A stretch of DNA of 64,000 nucleotides from the NCBI GenBank assembly GCA_021202985.1, contig JAJQCA010000047.1, positions 1 through 64,000 on the forward strand, in the 5' to 3' direction. Positions 45,396 to 55,052 of the stretch are shown here, piece after piece (positions within the stretch are counted from its first letter, which is position 1; each line of letters begins with the position of its first letter). A program made the translations under genes and the position numbers. The stretch comes from Alistipes sp. Its GTDB lineage: Bacteria > Bacteroidota > Bacteroidia > Bacteroidales > Rikenellaceae. The notes beneath the pieces were generated by a model. That model had not been told where the DNA came from and did not search any database. It saw only the letters and a program-made list of their open reading frames with translations.

Positions 45396-45977
45396 TTGGA
45401 AATAGAAAAAACAGAGATAATAACGCTTCTTGAAGACCTGAATAGGAATGGGAGTGAAGATGCTATGGAGAGACTATACGCGCTCTACTACCCCAGACTT
45501 CACCGATATATTTCCATTTTCGTCAAGGACAAAGACCCGGTCGAGGAGTTGGTGTCCGACGTTTTCCTTGCTGTATGGAATAATCGAAAAAAAATCCTTT
45601 ACCCCAGTGCATTCACCACATATATATATACCGAATAGCAAAATATAAAGCGATCAACTATCTGAAAGCAAAAAAAAGGGGACGTGGTAAGCCTCGATCA
45701 TATCTCTTTCCAGCTATTCGAAGAATCCGTATCTGTCAGTCCCGAATATATACTGATCTCCCGGCAAAATGTGGATAAGATCAATAGTCTGATAGACAGC
45801 CTACCGGCGAAATGCAAAATGGCTTTTAAGCTTGTAAAGGAAGACAAATTGACGTACAAGGAGGCTGCGGAAATTATGGAAGTATCGGTAAATACCATCG
45901 ACGCACATATATTCAAGGCCGTCAAAATAATCAAGGAAGAACTCGAAAAACCAACCCCTGTAAAAAACACAAAATGA
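45396..45977 (+). pseudogene. ECF sigma factor, broken by two compensating indels
   Basis: Similar throughout to the sigma gene at 22652. The first part (TTG start at 45396 through TTYIY) stops at 45636 and the second resumes at 45684. The break follows an extra TA in a (TA)5 tract near 45613-45622. An extra base in the A7G4 run near 45671-45680 then restores the original frame, so about 57 bp are out of frame and include two stops. The rest (LPAKCKMAFKLVKEDKLTYKEAAEIMEVSV) is intact. Translated as is, region 4 is cut off. Either a decaying gene or, since both indels are in simple repeats, a phase-variable or sequencing artefact. Confidence 0.8.
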
Positions 45978-47083
45978 AAAACATCGATAATATAGAGGGT
46001 ATGTTGGGCCGGCTGCTGACCGGGGAAATAACGGAACATGAGCTGATAATACTCAACCACTGGATTTCAGCCGATAAAAGAAATGCAGAATTGGTCGGGC
46101 AAATTAAGGAATACTGGTCGGAAAACACTATTGATAAAATGAATTTAGACCACCGGTATTCCTATACGATCTTTACTGACAAACGCAGCAAACAAAACAT
46201 TCGGCGAAGAATGATTCTTAGGACTCTCACCGCAGCGTCTGCAATGATAATCTTGACGGTTACCATATCGCTTTTTCATTATAATAAGGTCATCGTACCG
46301 GAAATCGCAGACGGCCTTTCGGCAGAGATTATTCTCGATCCTGATCGGTCCTATATACTGATTAGCGACGGTTCCGTCCATACGCTTAGCACCGATTACG
46401 TTACCGAAGGTTTTTATTTACCGACCACGTCAGGACAAACTGATAGCGACTTAATAAATGAATTGGTAGAAGGAAGAAGGCAAATAAAATCTTTAATATT
46501 ACCCGATAAAAGTCTGGTAACCGTTAACGCCGGCACACGATTAAGTTTTCCTTCCGCTTTTTCAAACGACGAAACAAGGGTCAGATTGAATGGGGAAGCA
46601 TATTTCGATATCATTTCCGACAATTACCACCCTTTTATTATCGAAACAAAAGATTGCGAAGTGATTGTAAAAGGAACGACACTCAACGTCCGATCTTACG
46701 ATGATGAATCCTCCGAGATAACGCTTTTGACCGGTCAGGTAAATGTTATTTCCAGTTCACACCCGATTTCGACAGAATTATTGCCGGGCGAACAGTTGGA
46801 AATCTCCGATCCTTCCCCCTCCAAAAAGTGTATCGATCCCACCTCCTTACCGGCATGGTCGGACGGTATATTTTACTTCGACAACATTGAAATGAGCAAG
46901 GTTGCCAGGCAGTTATCCCGCTGGTATGGCGTCGATATAGTATGTGCTGAAGACGATAAAAAACTCGCTAAAATGTCGGGTATTTTCAGCCGCAATATTT
47001 CGCTGAATGACCTGATAACAGCTATCGAGAAAAGTATGCCCATATCTTTTACAAAAACGGATAAGGGTTACCTCATCGAGTAA
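45974..47083 (+). CDS. FecR-family anti-sigma factor (second copy)
   Basis: 369 residues, open throughout. Layout as in the paralogue at 23216: sigma-binding N-terminus, TM helix (AASAMIILTVTISLFHY), FecR domain (SLILPDKSLVTVNAGTRLSFPSAF, ETKDCEVIVKGTTLNVRSYDDE) and the C-terminal FYFDNIEMSKVARQLSRWYGVDI. Its sigma partner upstream is frameshifted and the transporter downstream is broken, so it is likely non-functional as a signalling system though its own sequence is intact. Codon use is AT-richer than that of the first copy. Confidence 0.88.
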   Translation: MKNIDNIEGMLGRLLTGEITEHELIILNHWISADKRNAELVGQIKEYWSENTIDKMNLDHRYSYTIFTDKRSKQNIRRRMILRTLTAASAMIILTVTISLFHYNKVIVPEIADGLSAEIILDPDRSYILISDGSVHTLSTDYVTEGFYLPTTSGQTDSDLINELVEGRRQIKSLILPDKSLVTVNAGTRLSFPSAFSNDETRVRLNGEAYFDIISDNYHPFIIETKDCEVIVKGTTLNVRSYDDESSEITLLTGQVNVISSSHPISTELLPGEQLEISDPSPSKKCIDPTSLPAWSDGIFYFDNIEMSKVARQLSRWYGVDIVCAEDDKKLAKMSGIFSRNISLNDLITAIEKSMPISFTKTDKGYLIE

Positions 47084-47100
47084 TTACACTAAACTTAAAA

Positions 47101-49831
47101 ATGAGAAATTCCGGGCGGGAATCAAGACAACCTAAAAATGATTGCATAATATTTATCCGCCGTTTTATATTTATAATTGCGGGAATATGGATGTGTATGT
47201 ATCCTTTGAGTCTTATCGGCCAAACAGTATCAATAAACCTTTCGGTAAAAAACAGTCCGGTGAAGACTGTATTGCGGAAGATCACCCGGCAAACCGATAT
47301 CTCCTTCATTTATGACTATGGAATGATCGATGACTCGGACAGGATAAGCGTGTCTTTCAAAAATGCCACAATAGATCAATGCCTGCCATATATTTTTCCT
47401 GGCAAGAAGGTCGTATTTGAAGTTGCAGGAAATACTGTTATCCTCAAATCGATATATGACGATACACCCGGCGATCCGGAAACCGTCCTAAATTTCTTTG
47501 AAAACACGATAAATATTCAGGAGGTCGTTGTCAATGGAATTACAGAAACAGATAAAAGATTATTCACAGGAGCTGCAGACCGGTTCCCGTCCGGAAATGT
47601 CCTGATTTCCGGGGTAACAGAAGTCAGCCGTTCTCTGGAAGGGCGGTCGGCGGGTGTGGTATTATCCAATGTTTCGGGCACATTCGGTGTTTCTCCCAAG
47701 ATAAGGATACGCGGAGCTACCTCGATCTACGGAAACTCCCAACCGCTTTGGGTAGTGGATGGAATTATAATAGAGGATGCTTTAGAGATCAATGCCGACG
47801 ACCTCGCGTCGGGAAATGCCGAAACAGTGCTTAGTTCCGCCGTTTCCGGACTTAATCCGGACGATATCGAAAGTTTCCAGATATTGAAAGACGGTGCGGC
47901 GACCTCGATTTACGGCGGCCGGGCCATGGCGGGCGTTATCGTTATAACCACCAAGAAAGGACATCCGGGTGAAAGTACGATAAATTATACGGGAGAGTTC
48001 TCGATCCGCTCAAAACCGGTGTACGGCAACCGTTCCATACTCAATTCACGGGAGCAAATGAATGTGTTCGATGAGATGGTCGGCAACGGGTGGTTTTCAG
48101 GTCAGCAGATGTGGAACGAAAGTTCGTACGGGATTTACGGCAGGATGTACGAAATATACGGGGAAAAAACGCCGACTATTTATTAAAGGCCGTTGATCGG
48201 AACACCGACTGGTTCGATCTATTGTTCCGTAATTCACTGGTTCAAACCCACTCGGTAAGTTTTTCGGGAGGAAGTGAAAAATCTACACAATACGCATCCA
48301 TAGGGATAATGGACGATCCCGGTTGGAGCCTGCAAAGCAAAGTACGCCGTATGACGGCAAACCTGAATTATACCCACAAGATACAGCATAACCTCTCCGC
48401 AAATCTCATTACTACTGCATCCTACCGCACCCAGAATGCACCGGGTACTTTGGAGCAGACGGCCGATTATCAAAACGGTACGATTTCGCGGACTCAGGAT
48501 ATAAACCCGTACAAGTACGCCATGAATACAAGCCGCATACTTGATCCGAACGAATATTATCGTTTCGATGGGGAGGATTTTAACATACGGCACGAACTGA
48601 TTAATAATTATATGCAGTATAAAGTGACGGACTTTAAATTTCAGGGCCAGTTGAAATGGAAGCCCATCGAGTCCGTCGAATTATCGGTTTTAGGCGTGTG
48701 GCGGTTGCAGGATGCAAAGACCTGCCATTACATCTCGGAAGCTTCCAATGTGTTCTATTTACTGGAGGATGAATATGTAACAGGTTATAAGGGCGTATAT
48801 AATAGGGACAACATAGAGGTGACGAGCCGGGATTTCCGGACAACAATCCGGTGGAACCGGATATACTCCCTCAGGCATACGTTCGATATACTCGGCGGTG
48901 CGGAAGTGCGCGCCGTCGACCGGAAACACCACGCCAATATTACCGACAGCACCGACGATGTGGTTGAACCATTAATGTCACAAGTAGGATCACGTCCCGA
49001 AACGTATTACCGGAACGTAGCTTATTTTGCTTCCGGCACATATTCTTACTGTAATAAATATGTTTTCAATGTAACCGCCCGGTATGAAGGTACGAACCGT
49101 TTCGGCGGAGCAGAAAACTCTCGCTGGCTTCCCACATGGAATATTTCGGGACGGTGGAACTTACATGAAGAAAGGTTGTTCCAATCAGCCAGTCCGATTA
49201 TTTCAAATCTATCCCTTAGAACTTCATACAGCGTGACTGCAGACCGCGGACCGGAAGCCGCCCGGTTATCGGCGACGTACCTGACGGACTATCCATCCCT
49301 TAGACCTTACCCTGAACATCAGGAAGACGGGATATGGTTATCGGACATCGAAGCGCGGGATGTATCTTACGAAAAGAAACGGGAATTTAATATAGGTTTA
49401 AATATTGGGCTGCTAAATGACCGAATAAGCATTACGACGGATTACTACCGCCGCCGCAACTATGACTTGATAGGACTAACGACCGGGCAAGGGGTTGGGG
49501 GACAGTTTGTCAGATGGGGGAATGTCGCGGATATGCGTTCCCACGGATATGAACTGTCGGTATCCTCCGCGAATATCGTAAAGCCTTCATTTACCTGGAT
49601 CACCGACTTTATATTCTGGACGGGGCGGACAAAAATCACCCGGTTTCAAAACGACGGCAATGTTTTTCAACTGGTTTCCGGCAGCGGTTACCCGAAAAAA
49701 GGATATCCCGTTCGGGGGCTATTCTCTATCAGGTTTCTCGGCTTGGACGATGTGGGCATACCTATACTGCAAGGTCCCGACGAACCGGAAAGATATATCT
49801 CGTTCGACACAAAAGAAACCGACCACTGTAA
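47101..49831 (+). pseudogene. SusC-type transducer with STN domain, frameshifted and truncated
   Basis: Closely related to the transporter at 24340. Signal/anchor and STN region (47101-47460), plug (QEVVVNGITETDKRLFTGAADR..., SPKIRIRGATSIYG), then a one-base deletion in an A run at about 48163-48169 (A6 where the paralogue pattern predicts A7) shifts the frame: the first frame stops at 48186 and the second runs on to the IS element. The gene is then cut by the IS481-type element at 49832 after FDTKETDH, so about 180 C-terminal residues are missing. It cannot form a full barrel. Confidence 0.85.
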
Positions 49832-51090
49832 TAGTCACGACTTGATCTGACAGTTGCTTTAGATAGGATGTTGAAAATTGTCAGATTGGGAATTTAAAGT
49901 TAGTAATTTAGGGTTAGCAATCAAATCATCCCGCCCTACGCCGACATTTTTTGAGGTGTCCGCTTGGTCGGGATGATTTGTTTCAGGCAGATTTTCGATG
50001 TAGTGTTCTTTTGCTATCTTGATTGATTCGATGAAAGTTTGCATGGGTGTTCTGCCGAAGCAAAACTTACCCGTGTGCGTTCTTTTGGTATTGTAATCAA
50101 GCATCCACTGATCGAGGTCTTGTTGGAGTTGTTCAATCGAAGAATAAATCTTTTTACGGAATGCGATTTCGTAAAACTCGTTTTTAACGGTTCTGTTGAA
50201 TCGTTCGCATATACCATTTGTCTGAGGACTTTTGGCCTTTATTTTTGTATGGTCTATATCCTCGATGGCCAGATATAGCTGGTATTCATGATGCTCACGT
50301 GAACCGCAGTACTCGGTTCCACGATCGGTCAGTACACGGAGCAGTCTCAGTTCGTGCTGTTCGTAGAAAGGCAACACCCTGTCGTTTAGGATGTCGGCAG
50401 CCACAAGAGCGTTCTTTCGGTCATACAGTTTAGCGAAGCCTATTTTGGCGTAAGTGTCGATAAATGTCTGTTGGTAGATATGTCCCACACCTTTGATGTG
50501 CCCGACATAATAGGTGTCTTGAGCTCCGAGGTAGCCAGGATGATAGGTCTCGATCTCGCCGTGAGCAACCTTATCTTCTTTGGCCTGTTCAAGCGCGGCA
50601 ACCTGCTTGTCGGAGAGGATAATGCCGTCCTCCTCGGCTTTGGCCGAAAGGGCTTTAAGACGCTGGCGGAACGTTGCCAGTTCGTGGCGGAGCCATATAC
50701 TGCGAACACCACCCTGTGAGATAATAATGCCCCTCTTGCGCAGTTCGTTGGATGCCCGAAGCTGACCAAGGGCGGGGTTCTCGATAGCTATCTCGACTAC
50801 GGCCTGCTCAACGGGAGCCTCCACACGGTTCTTGAGGATCGGCTTACGACGGGATATCTCCTGCAAGGCCTGCTCGCCACCTTGGTCGTATAGCTCCTTA
50901 AATCGGTAAAAAATATCGCGGCTGTAGCCCATCACTTTGCAGGCTTGTGATACGTTACCAAGCATCTGGGCAAGTTCCAATAAGCCCGATTTGTTCTTGA
51001 TGATCTTCTGTTGTGTCGTCATGTTCTTGATCTTTACAGTTAGTGAATCTATTAATTTTTATTCCTAACTGTCAGATTAAGTCGTGACTA
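49832..51090 (-). mobile_element. IS481-family insertion sequence
   Basis: Terminal inverted repeats of 24 bp with one mismatch, 49832-49855 (starting TAGTCACGACTTGATCTGAC) and 51067-51090, enclose one transposase gene. With weaker matching bases outside (TG at 49827, CA at 51094-51095) the element could be 8-10 bp longer. No target-site duplication is visible at the flanks. The left flank is susC and the right flank the end of a susD gene, so DNA next to the insertion was deleted. Confidence 0.85.
49859..51022 (-). CDS. IS481-family transposase
   Basis: 387 residues. An N-terminal HTH (LLELAQMLGNVSQACKVMGYSRDIFYRFKELYDQGG) precedes the DDE integrase core: first Asp in the DTYYVGHIKG strand, second in LTDRGTEYCG, and Glu in GICERFNRTVKNEFYE. 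The length is normal for the family and the reading frame is intact, so it may be active. It lies within the inverted repeats and is transcribed opposite to the broken susC. Confidence 0.9.
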   Translation of the reverse strand: MTTQQKIIKNKSGLLELAQMLGNVSQACKVMGYSRDIFYRFKELYDQGGEQALQEISRRKPILKNRVEAPVEQAVVEIAIENPALGQLRASNELRKRGIIISQGGVRSIWLRHELATFRQRLKALSAKAEEDGIILSDKQVAALEQAKEDKVAHGEIETYHPGYLGAQDTYYVGHIKGVGHIYQQTFIDTYAKIGFAKLYDRKNALVAADILNDRVLPFYEQHELRLLRVLTDRGTEYCGSREHHEYQLYLAIEDIDHTKIKAKSPQTNGICERFNRTVKNEFYEIAFRKKIYSSIEQLQQDLDQWMLDYNTKRTHTGKFCFGRTPMQTFIESIKIAKEHYIENLPETNHPDQADTSKNVGVGRDDLIANPKLLTLNSQSDNFQHPI

Positions 51091-51093
51091 ATT

Positions 51094-51192
51094 CACTTTT
51101 ATCGTATCGGCCAGTATTTCGACTGCCCGGTTACGGATTTTATTCCCTCTTACGATACCTACCCTTCGTTATTGGAAAAGCCGAATCGTTGA
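51094..51192 (+). pseudogene. 3' remnant of a susD gene
   Basis: The 33-codon frame to the stop at 51190-51192 ends with TDFIPSYDTYPSLLEKPNR. It matches the end of the SusD at 27570-29090 (TDFMPASDG ... EPNPR) in position and in several residues. It starts at the IS edge, so the missing ~470 codons of susD and the 3' end of susC were lost with or after the IS insertion. The resemblance is short and needs an alignment. Confidence 0.5.
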
Positions 51193-51204
51193 TATTATAT
51201 CTTC

Positions 51205-52692
51205 CTACCTTTTTTTTGATTGGTTAACGGGATATTCTCCCGTATTTTCCTCTCGGAACTCTTTCATTTCTCTATCGTGGACTTCTTTCGGTATTCGGGG
51301 ATCTGCAAAGTCGTATTTAACTTCGTTTGTTTTCGGGTCTTTCCAAACGAACGGATATTGGTAATCAATACCGCCCCACCATTTCATTTTAGCTTTTACT
51401 ATGTAACCTTTTTCCACTTGGATTTTATCCCGTAACCTTATCGTAATGTCCCCGTATTTAACCAGAGAATCGGGATTATCTTCACTCCAAAATACTTTTT
51501 CCCCGCTATCATCAAGAAAAACATAGGTAGAGATTTTACCGCTGCCGCCCTTCTTTTCCATATTTTCAAGGTAAATATGACCGCCTTCTCGTAATATCTT
51601 TACTTGATTATCGGTTACTTCAACACCTCCTATTGAGGGGTTTCGATTGATCGGAGGTGCCGGTTTAGATTCTTGCCGGACTGCTTCGGTTAATCGTTCA
51701 ACTGGTTTTGGTGATGTAACTTCCGTACTCAGTTGCGGCGCGGCCGACTGTTTTCGCGCCGGGTTGTCAGTTAATCCCATAGCGACCCTCCAGGACATAT
51801 GATCGCTGGCAGTCGGCTCCGGTTGTTTTTTAACCTCCGTCGCAGGCATTCGGGATTGGTGCCTAGCATTCGGCTTCGGGGTGAGCGGAATGGGTTCCGG
51901 CTGCTTGACACCCTCCGGCATTATCATGTCTTTTATTTTTTCCCATGCCTCATTCAGCTTAGCAGAGAGAGTCTTTTTGAGGTTTCCGTAGCTGAATTTC
52001 TTGTCGATTTCGGAACCTTTGAACGAGCAACCACCTTTCTCAAAAGACACGCCCTGTATATTTTCTTCACTCTCTACGGCACCGCTACGGTATTTATATT
52101 TGATAGAAATTCCGCCCTGCTTGAGTCTCTTTTCCAGATCGTCGAATGTCCGGCATTTCGGCAAGATGGCTTTGAGGGTATCATGTATTTCATATTTCAA
52201 TTTATCCGGGCCGTGAAGTTTAGGGCGGTTTACTTTTTCTTTTCCCGTCTTCCCATAAGTCAATCCATAGCGGTCTTTTAGCTTCTTGCAGGCTTTGATA
52301 TTGCGCTTATAGTCGTTATTGACCGAGATAACTTTTAGGTCATTGTCTATACGGTTATAGACTATGTGCATATGCGGATGAGCGGTATCGTTATGCCGTA
52401 CGACGATATACTGGGTATTGCATATACCCATTTCCTGCATATATTCCTTAGCCAACTGAACCATAAAATCGTTCGTCAGCCGCGGAGAATCTTCCGCAGA
52501 AAATGAAATAGGAATATGCCCGACTGGTTGTTTTATCTCCGGCCTGCCGGAGCGCTGGATCGCAAAGTCGCGGATAATACTGGCTTCATCGCAGGCCATA
52601 ACACCTTCGGCTTCGAGGATTTCGCAATCCTCGTTCAGAACATAACGGACACAACCACCGAACGATTTTCCTTTTTTATTTTTAGCGATCAT
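51205..52692 (-). CDS. MobB-type relaxase with DUF3945-like C-terminus
   Basis: 495 residues. The relaxase domain is N-terminal: GCVRYVLNEDCEILEAEG with an active-site Tyr, then HNDTAHPHMHIVYNRID, the H-x-x-x-x-H-x-H metal motif. The C-terminal ~150 residues (VTDNQVKILREGGHIYLENM, IRLRDKIQVEKGYIVKAKM) look like DUF3945, common in Bacteroidetes mobilizable elements. It overlaps mobC by 11 bp and is transcribed away from the likely oriT. It nicks oriT so that the element can be transferred by a resident conjugation system. No transfer genes of its own are in the window. Confidence 0.88.
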   Translation of the reverse strand: MIAKNKKGKSFGGCVRYVLNEDCEILEAEGVMACDEASIIRDFAIQRSGRPEIKQPVGHIPISFSAEDSPRLTNDFMVQLAKEYMQEMGICNTQYIVVRHNDTAHPHMHIVYNRIDNDLKVISVNNDYKRNIKACKKLKDRYGLTYGKTGKEKVNRPKLHGPDKLKYEIHDTLKAILPKCRTFDDLEKRLKQGGISIKYKYRSGAVESEENIQGVSFEKGGCSFKGSEIDKKFSYGNLKKTLSAKLNEAWEKIKDMIMPEGVKQPEPIPLTPKPNARHQSRMPATEVKKQPEPTASDHMSWRVAMGLTDNPARKQSAAPQLSTEVTSPKPVERLTEAVRQESKPAPPINRNPSIGGVEVTDNQVKILREGGHIYLENMEKKGGSGKISTYVFLDDSGEKVFWSEDNPDSLVKYGDITIRLRDKIQVEKGYIVKAKMKWWGGIDYQYPFVWKDPKTNEVKYDFADPRIPKEVHDREMKEFREENTGEYPVNQSKKR

Positions 52693-53041
52693 CCAGCAGA
52701 TATTTTATATAACTCAATAAATATTCTGCCTCACTGGCGGCTTTCTCGTATCCTTCCGTATTCGCTTTCCGGGCTATTTGATTCAGGTTGTTTGCCATAC
52801 CCGCAATTTTGCGCCGCAGGTCTAATTCCTCTTTCGTGTAGCGGGCTTTAATACGTCCTTTAAGAGTCATTTCACGAGCGTACTGCGTAACTTTCATCCC
52901 GATACTCTCGGCCATTTCCTTTAAAGATTTGTAATCCTCTTCGGTAAGTTTGAGGTTAATTGAACAGGAAAGTTTCTCTTTTTCTTTCACCGGCCGACCG
53001 CGGCGGAGAGCCTCCGCTCCCAATATTTTTTCCTCTTCCAT
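52682..53041 (-). CDS. MobC-type mobilization accessory protein
   Basis: 119 residues from ATG 53041 ([15 protein letters not shown]), preferred over an upstream TTG at 53056. A basic ribbon-helix-helix-like start (GRPVKEKEKLSCSINLKLTEEDYKSLKEMAESIGMKVTQYARE) and a helical part (LDLRRKIAGMANNLNQIARKAN), the MobC/relaxosome pattern. Cotranscribed with the relaxase and reads away from the inverted-repeat-rich region 53057-53465. Confidence 0.85.
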   Translation of the reverse strand: MEEEKILGAEALRRGRPVKEKEKLSCSINLKLTEEDYKSLKEMAESIGMKVTQYAREMTLKGRIKARYTKEELDLRRKIAGMANNLNQIARKANTEGYEKAASEAEYLLSYIKYLLDDR

Positions 53042-53056
53042 ACCGCTAATTGTCAA

Positions 53057-53465
53057 GATTGATTATGGAATTGGCGAAGGCAACCTGAGAGCGAGGCGAC
53101 CATCGGGAGACGAGCGGAAAGGTTGCCCACCGGATGCCAGTCATCCGGGCAAGCCGCAGGGAAGAGCGACTAACAGGAGCTGTCCGCAGGCTTGCTATCC
53201 CGGCCTGCCTGAGCGGTGACCATTGGGAGCGTGAAGGCTCGGCAAGGCAAGTTCAGATGCCCCTGAACTTGGATGCCAGGCCGGAGCTCCCTGCAAGGGC
53301 AAGGTTTGTCCGAAGGGAATCCGAAAGTCGCTTTAGCGATTTTCGGGTTACCCGGACGATTACCTTGCTCCTTATTTTTTCGCAAAGCCGGGATGCGGTG
53401 GACGCATAACGGTTTTGCGCGGGAGCGTCGCTCCCGAAGGCCGGGAATGGGGCTGGAGTTGTGAT
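53057..53465. other. Candidate oriT region rich in inverted repeats
   Basis: 409 bp of GC-rich DNA in an AT-rich island, just upstream of mobC/mobB. Hairpins include CCGGATG-CCAGT-CATCCGG (~53130-53155), AAGTTCAG-..-CTGAACTT (~53245-53270), CCGAAAGTCGC-TTTA-GCGATTTTCGG (~53315-53345) and GGGAGC-GTC-GCTCCC (~53420-53440). The density of hairpins, composition and position next to the mobilization genes suit an oriT. The nick site cannot be located. 53466-53740 shows nothing further. Confidence 0.5.
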
Positions 53466-53740
53466 GTGGTTGGGAACTGATTGACGGACGTAAGCGCGGC
53501 CTTTACCGTGCTTTGTTCATTGCTGCTGATTCGCGGCAACTATGCGAGATGAGAATTTTGTTGCCATAATGGATTTGTTACGAATTAGTGGTACGGCGCG
53601 AAGATAATGAACGGATGGCAGTTTGATTCGTTCCAAAACTTTATTGCAAGGTTTTGCGTTACATTTCGGCAAAGCAGAAAGAGTGCTCTCGGAAACCGTC
53701 AACAATTAACTATCAATACTACCTCTATAACTAAATATCT

Positions 53741-53748
53741 TATATTTG
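53741..53748 (+). promoter_or_regulatory. -7 box upstream of 53753 gene
   Basis: TATATTTG matches TAnnTTTG and lies 4 bp before the ATG at 53753. The transcript would therefore be leaderless or the true start would be the ATG at 53765. No clear -33 TTG. Confidence 0.55.
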
Positions 53749-53752
53749 TAGT

Positions 53753-54694
53753 ATGAGTATCGAAATGGAGATAAAATACATAGACGGCAATGTTCCGGAA
53801 CCTTACCGGTATGCACAGGCATTGCTCGACCGTTTCGTAGCGGTGTGTTACGATGCTACGTATCATGCTCTGCACTTTCATTCTTATCTGAATAATACTG
53901 ACTTTCTCTGCGGGGAGATAATACCGATTCTCCGTGATAATCCCCCGTTTACAACTCTACCCAAATACCTGCGCGACGGTCGTCCGAATTACCTTTGGTA
54001 CAGCGATTTTTATGATTATGCTGGCAAAGATGTATTCAGACGATATAGGGAATTTCACTATGAACTTAAAAATATTACTCCGGCAAATTATACCGAAGAA
54101 CTCCGAAAGATAGATTTACCTTACTTCACCGAACTGGTAAAACTGATAAGCCTCGAAAAGTTGTATTTAGAGGTCGTGCAAAGAATCCCGGCCACTAAAG
54201 AGAAAACTTCCGATGAATCGGCTAATGTTTCAGTGGGCAATACTGATGTACCGGTAGATACAGCAGTTAAGAAACAGATAAATAAGCGTTCTTATGAGCC
54301 TAAACTGGATAAGGAACAATATACCATATTGGTTGAACTGATTGAGAATATAAAATTGTTCCGCAGCCCCGTTACGGAGGCAAAACTCACACGGCTTTTT
54401 AAAGGTAAGTCGGAAGAACCGTTACAGGTCGCCAATCAAAATTCGCTTACCTACCTGTTCGACCAACTTGCGCGGCTCAAACTAATCAGGGAAAAATGGA
54501 TGACCGTTGCAGCTAATAATAATGACTTCATATCATTCCGCCGGGGCAAGAATAAAGAGCGTTATGGCGATAAGCCACATTATATAACCTTACAACAATT
54601 TACAAACTGTCGTTATAATAATGAAAAGATAGGTTCGAAAGACCTTATTACCATTGATGCAGCCATAGAGAGGTTAGAGGATTGGTTGGTGTAA
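53753..54694 (+). CDS. Mobile-element protein of unknown function (RteC/DUF6617-like)
   Basis: 313 residues without signal peptide. The C-terminal half has a helical pattern (TILVELIENIKLFRSPVTEAKLTRLFKG, SLTYLFDQLARLKLIREKWMTVAANN) that recalls RteC/DUF6617-like proteins of Bacteroidetes mobile elements, but the match is by eye only. A charged linker is at ~155-180. The next ORFs (DUF3408, excisionase-like) fit an element regulatory module. Start alternatives are M1 or M5 (53765). Confidence 0.55.
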   Translation: MSIEMEIKYIDGNVPEPYRYAQALLDRFVAVCYDATYHALHFHSYLNNTDFLCGEIIPILRDNPPFTTLPKYLRDGRPNYLWYSDFYDYAGKDVFRRYREFHYELKNITPANYTEELRKIDLPYFTELVKLISLEKLYLEVVQRIPATKEKTSDESANVSVGNTDVPVDTAVKKQINKRSYEPKLDKEQYTILVELIENIKLFRSPVTEAKLTRLFKGKSEEPLQVANQNSLTYLFDQLARLKLIREKWMTVAANNNDFISFRRGKNKERYGDKPHYITLQQFTNCRYNNEKIGSKDLITIDAAIERLEDWLV

Positions 54695-55052
54695 GTATTA
54701 CATTTTTTATTATCTGCGGATATATAACTGCATTTTATATTATCTCTATTAATCAGCATATTATAATCTAAGGTGCTGGTGTAAATCTTTACATTCTCTC
54801 TGCTTATATTTTTAGGAAGTGTTGCTAATCAAGGGGATACTTTATATATAGTTATGTAAACTGTTATGTTAACAGGGCGCGGATACGGGATTTTGTATCA
54901 TTGCACCCGTTACCGGAACAGCCGTATGCCCGTTGCCTGCGGCTTATCCTCCGGTCACCGGATGCAATGTATAAGTCGAACCGGATTAGGGATACATGAA
55001 ACAGTGCCCCTATTCCAATCAAAAACATTTATAAACTGTAAAAATTAATAAT
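54695..55052. other. AT-rich intergenic region with short near-repeats
   Basis: 358 bp with no gene. The first half is very AT-rich and contains related blocks such as CATTTTTTATTATCTGCG and CATTTTATATTATCTCTA. The second half (~54870-54990) is GC-rich with GGTTACCGG/CCGGTCACCGGAT-like complementary pieces. It may hold control sites for the following genes. Confidence 0.3.

Noticed and set aside
49859..51022. IS3-type programmed frameshift in the transposase
   Set aside because: The transposase is a single uninterrupted frame with all three DDE residues, as in IS481.
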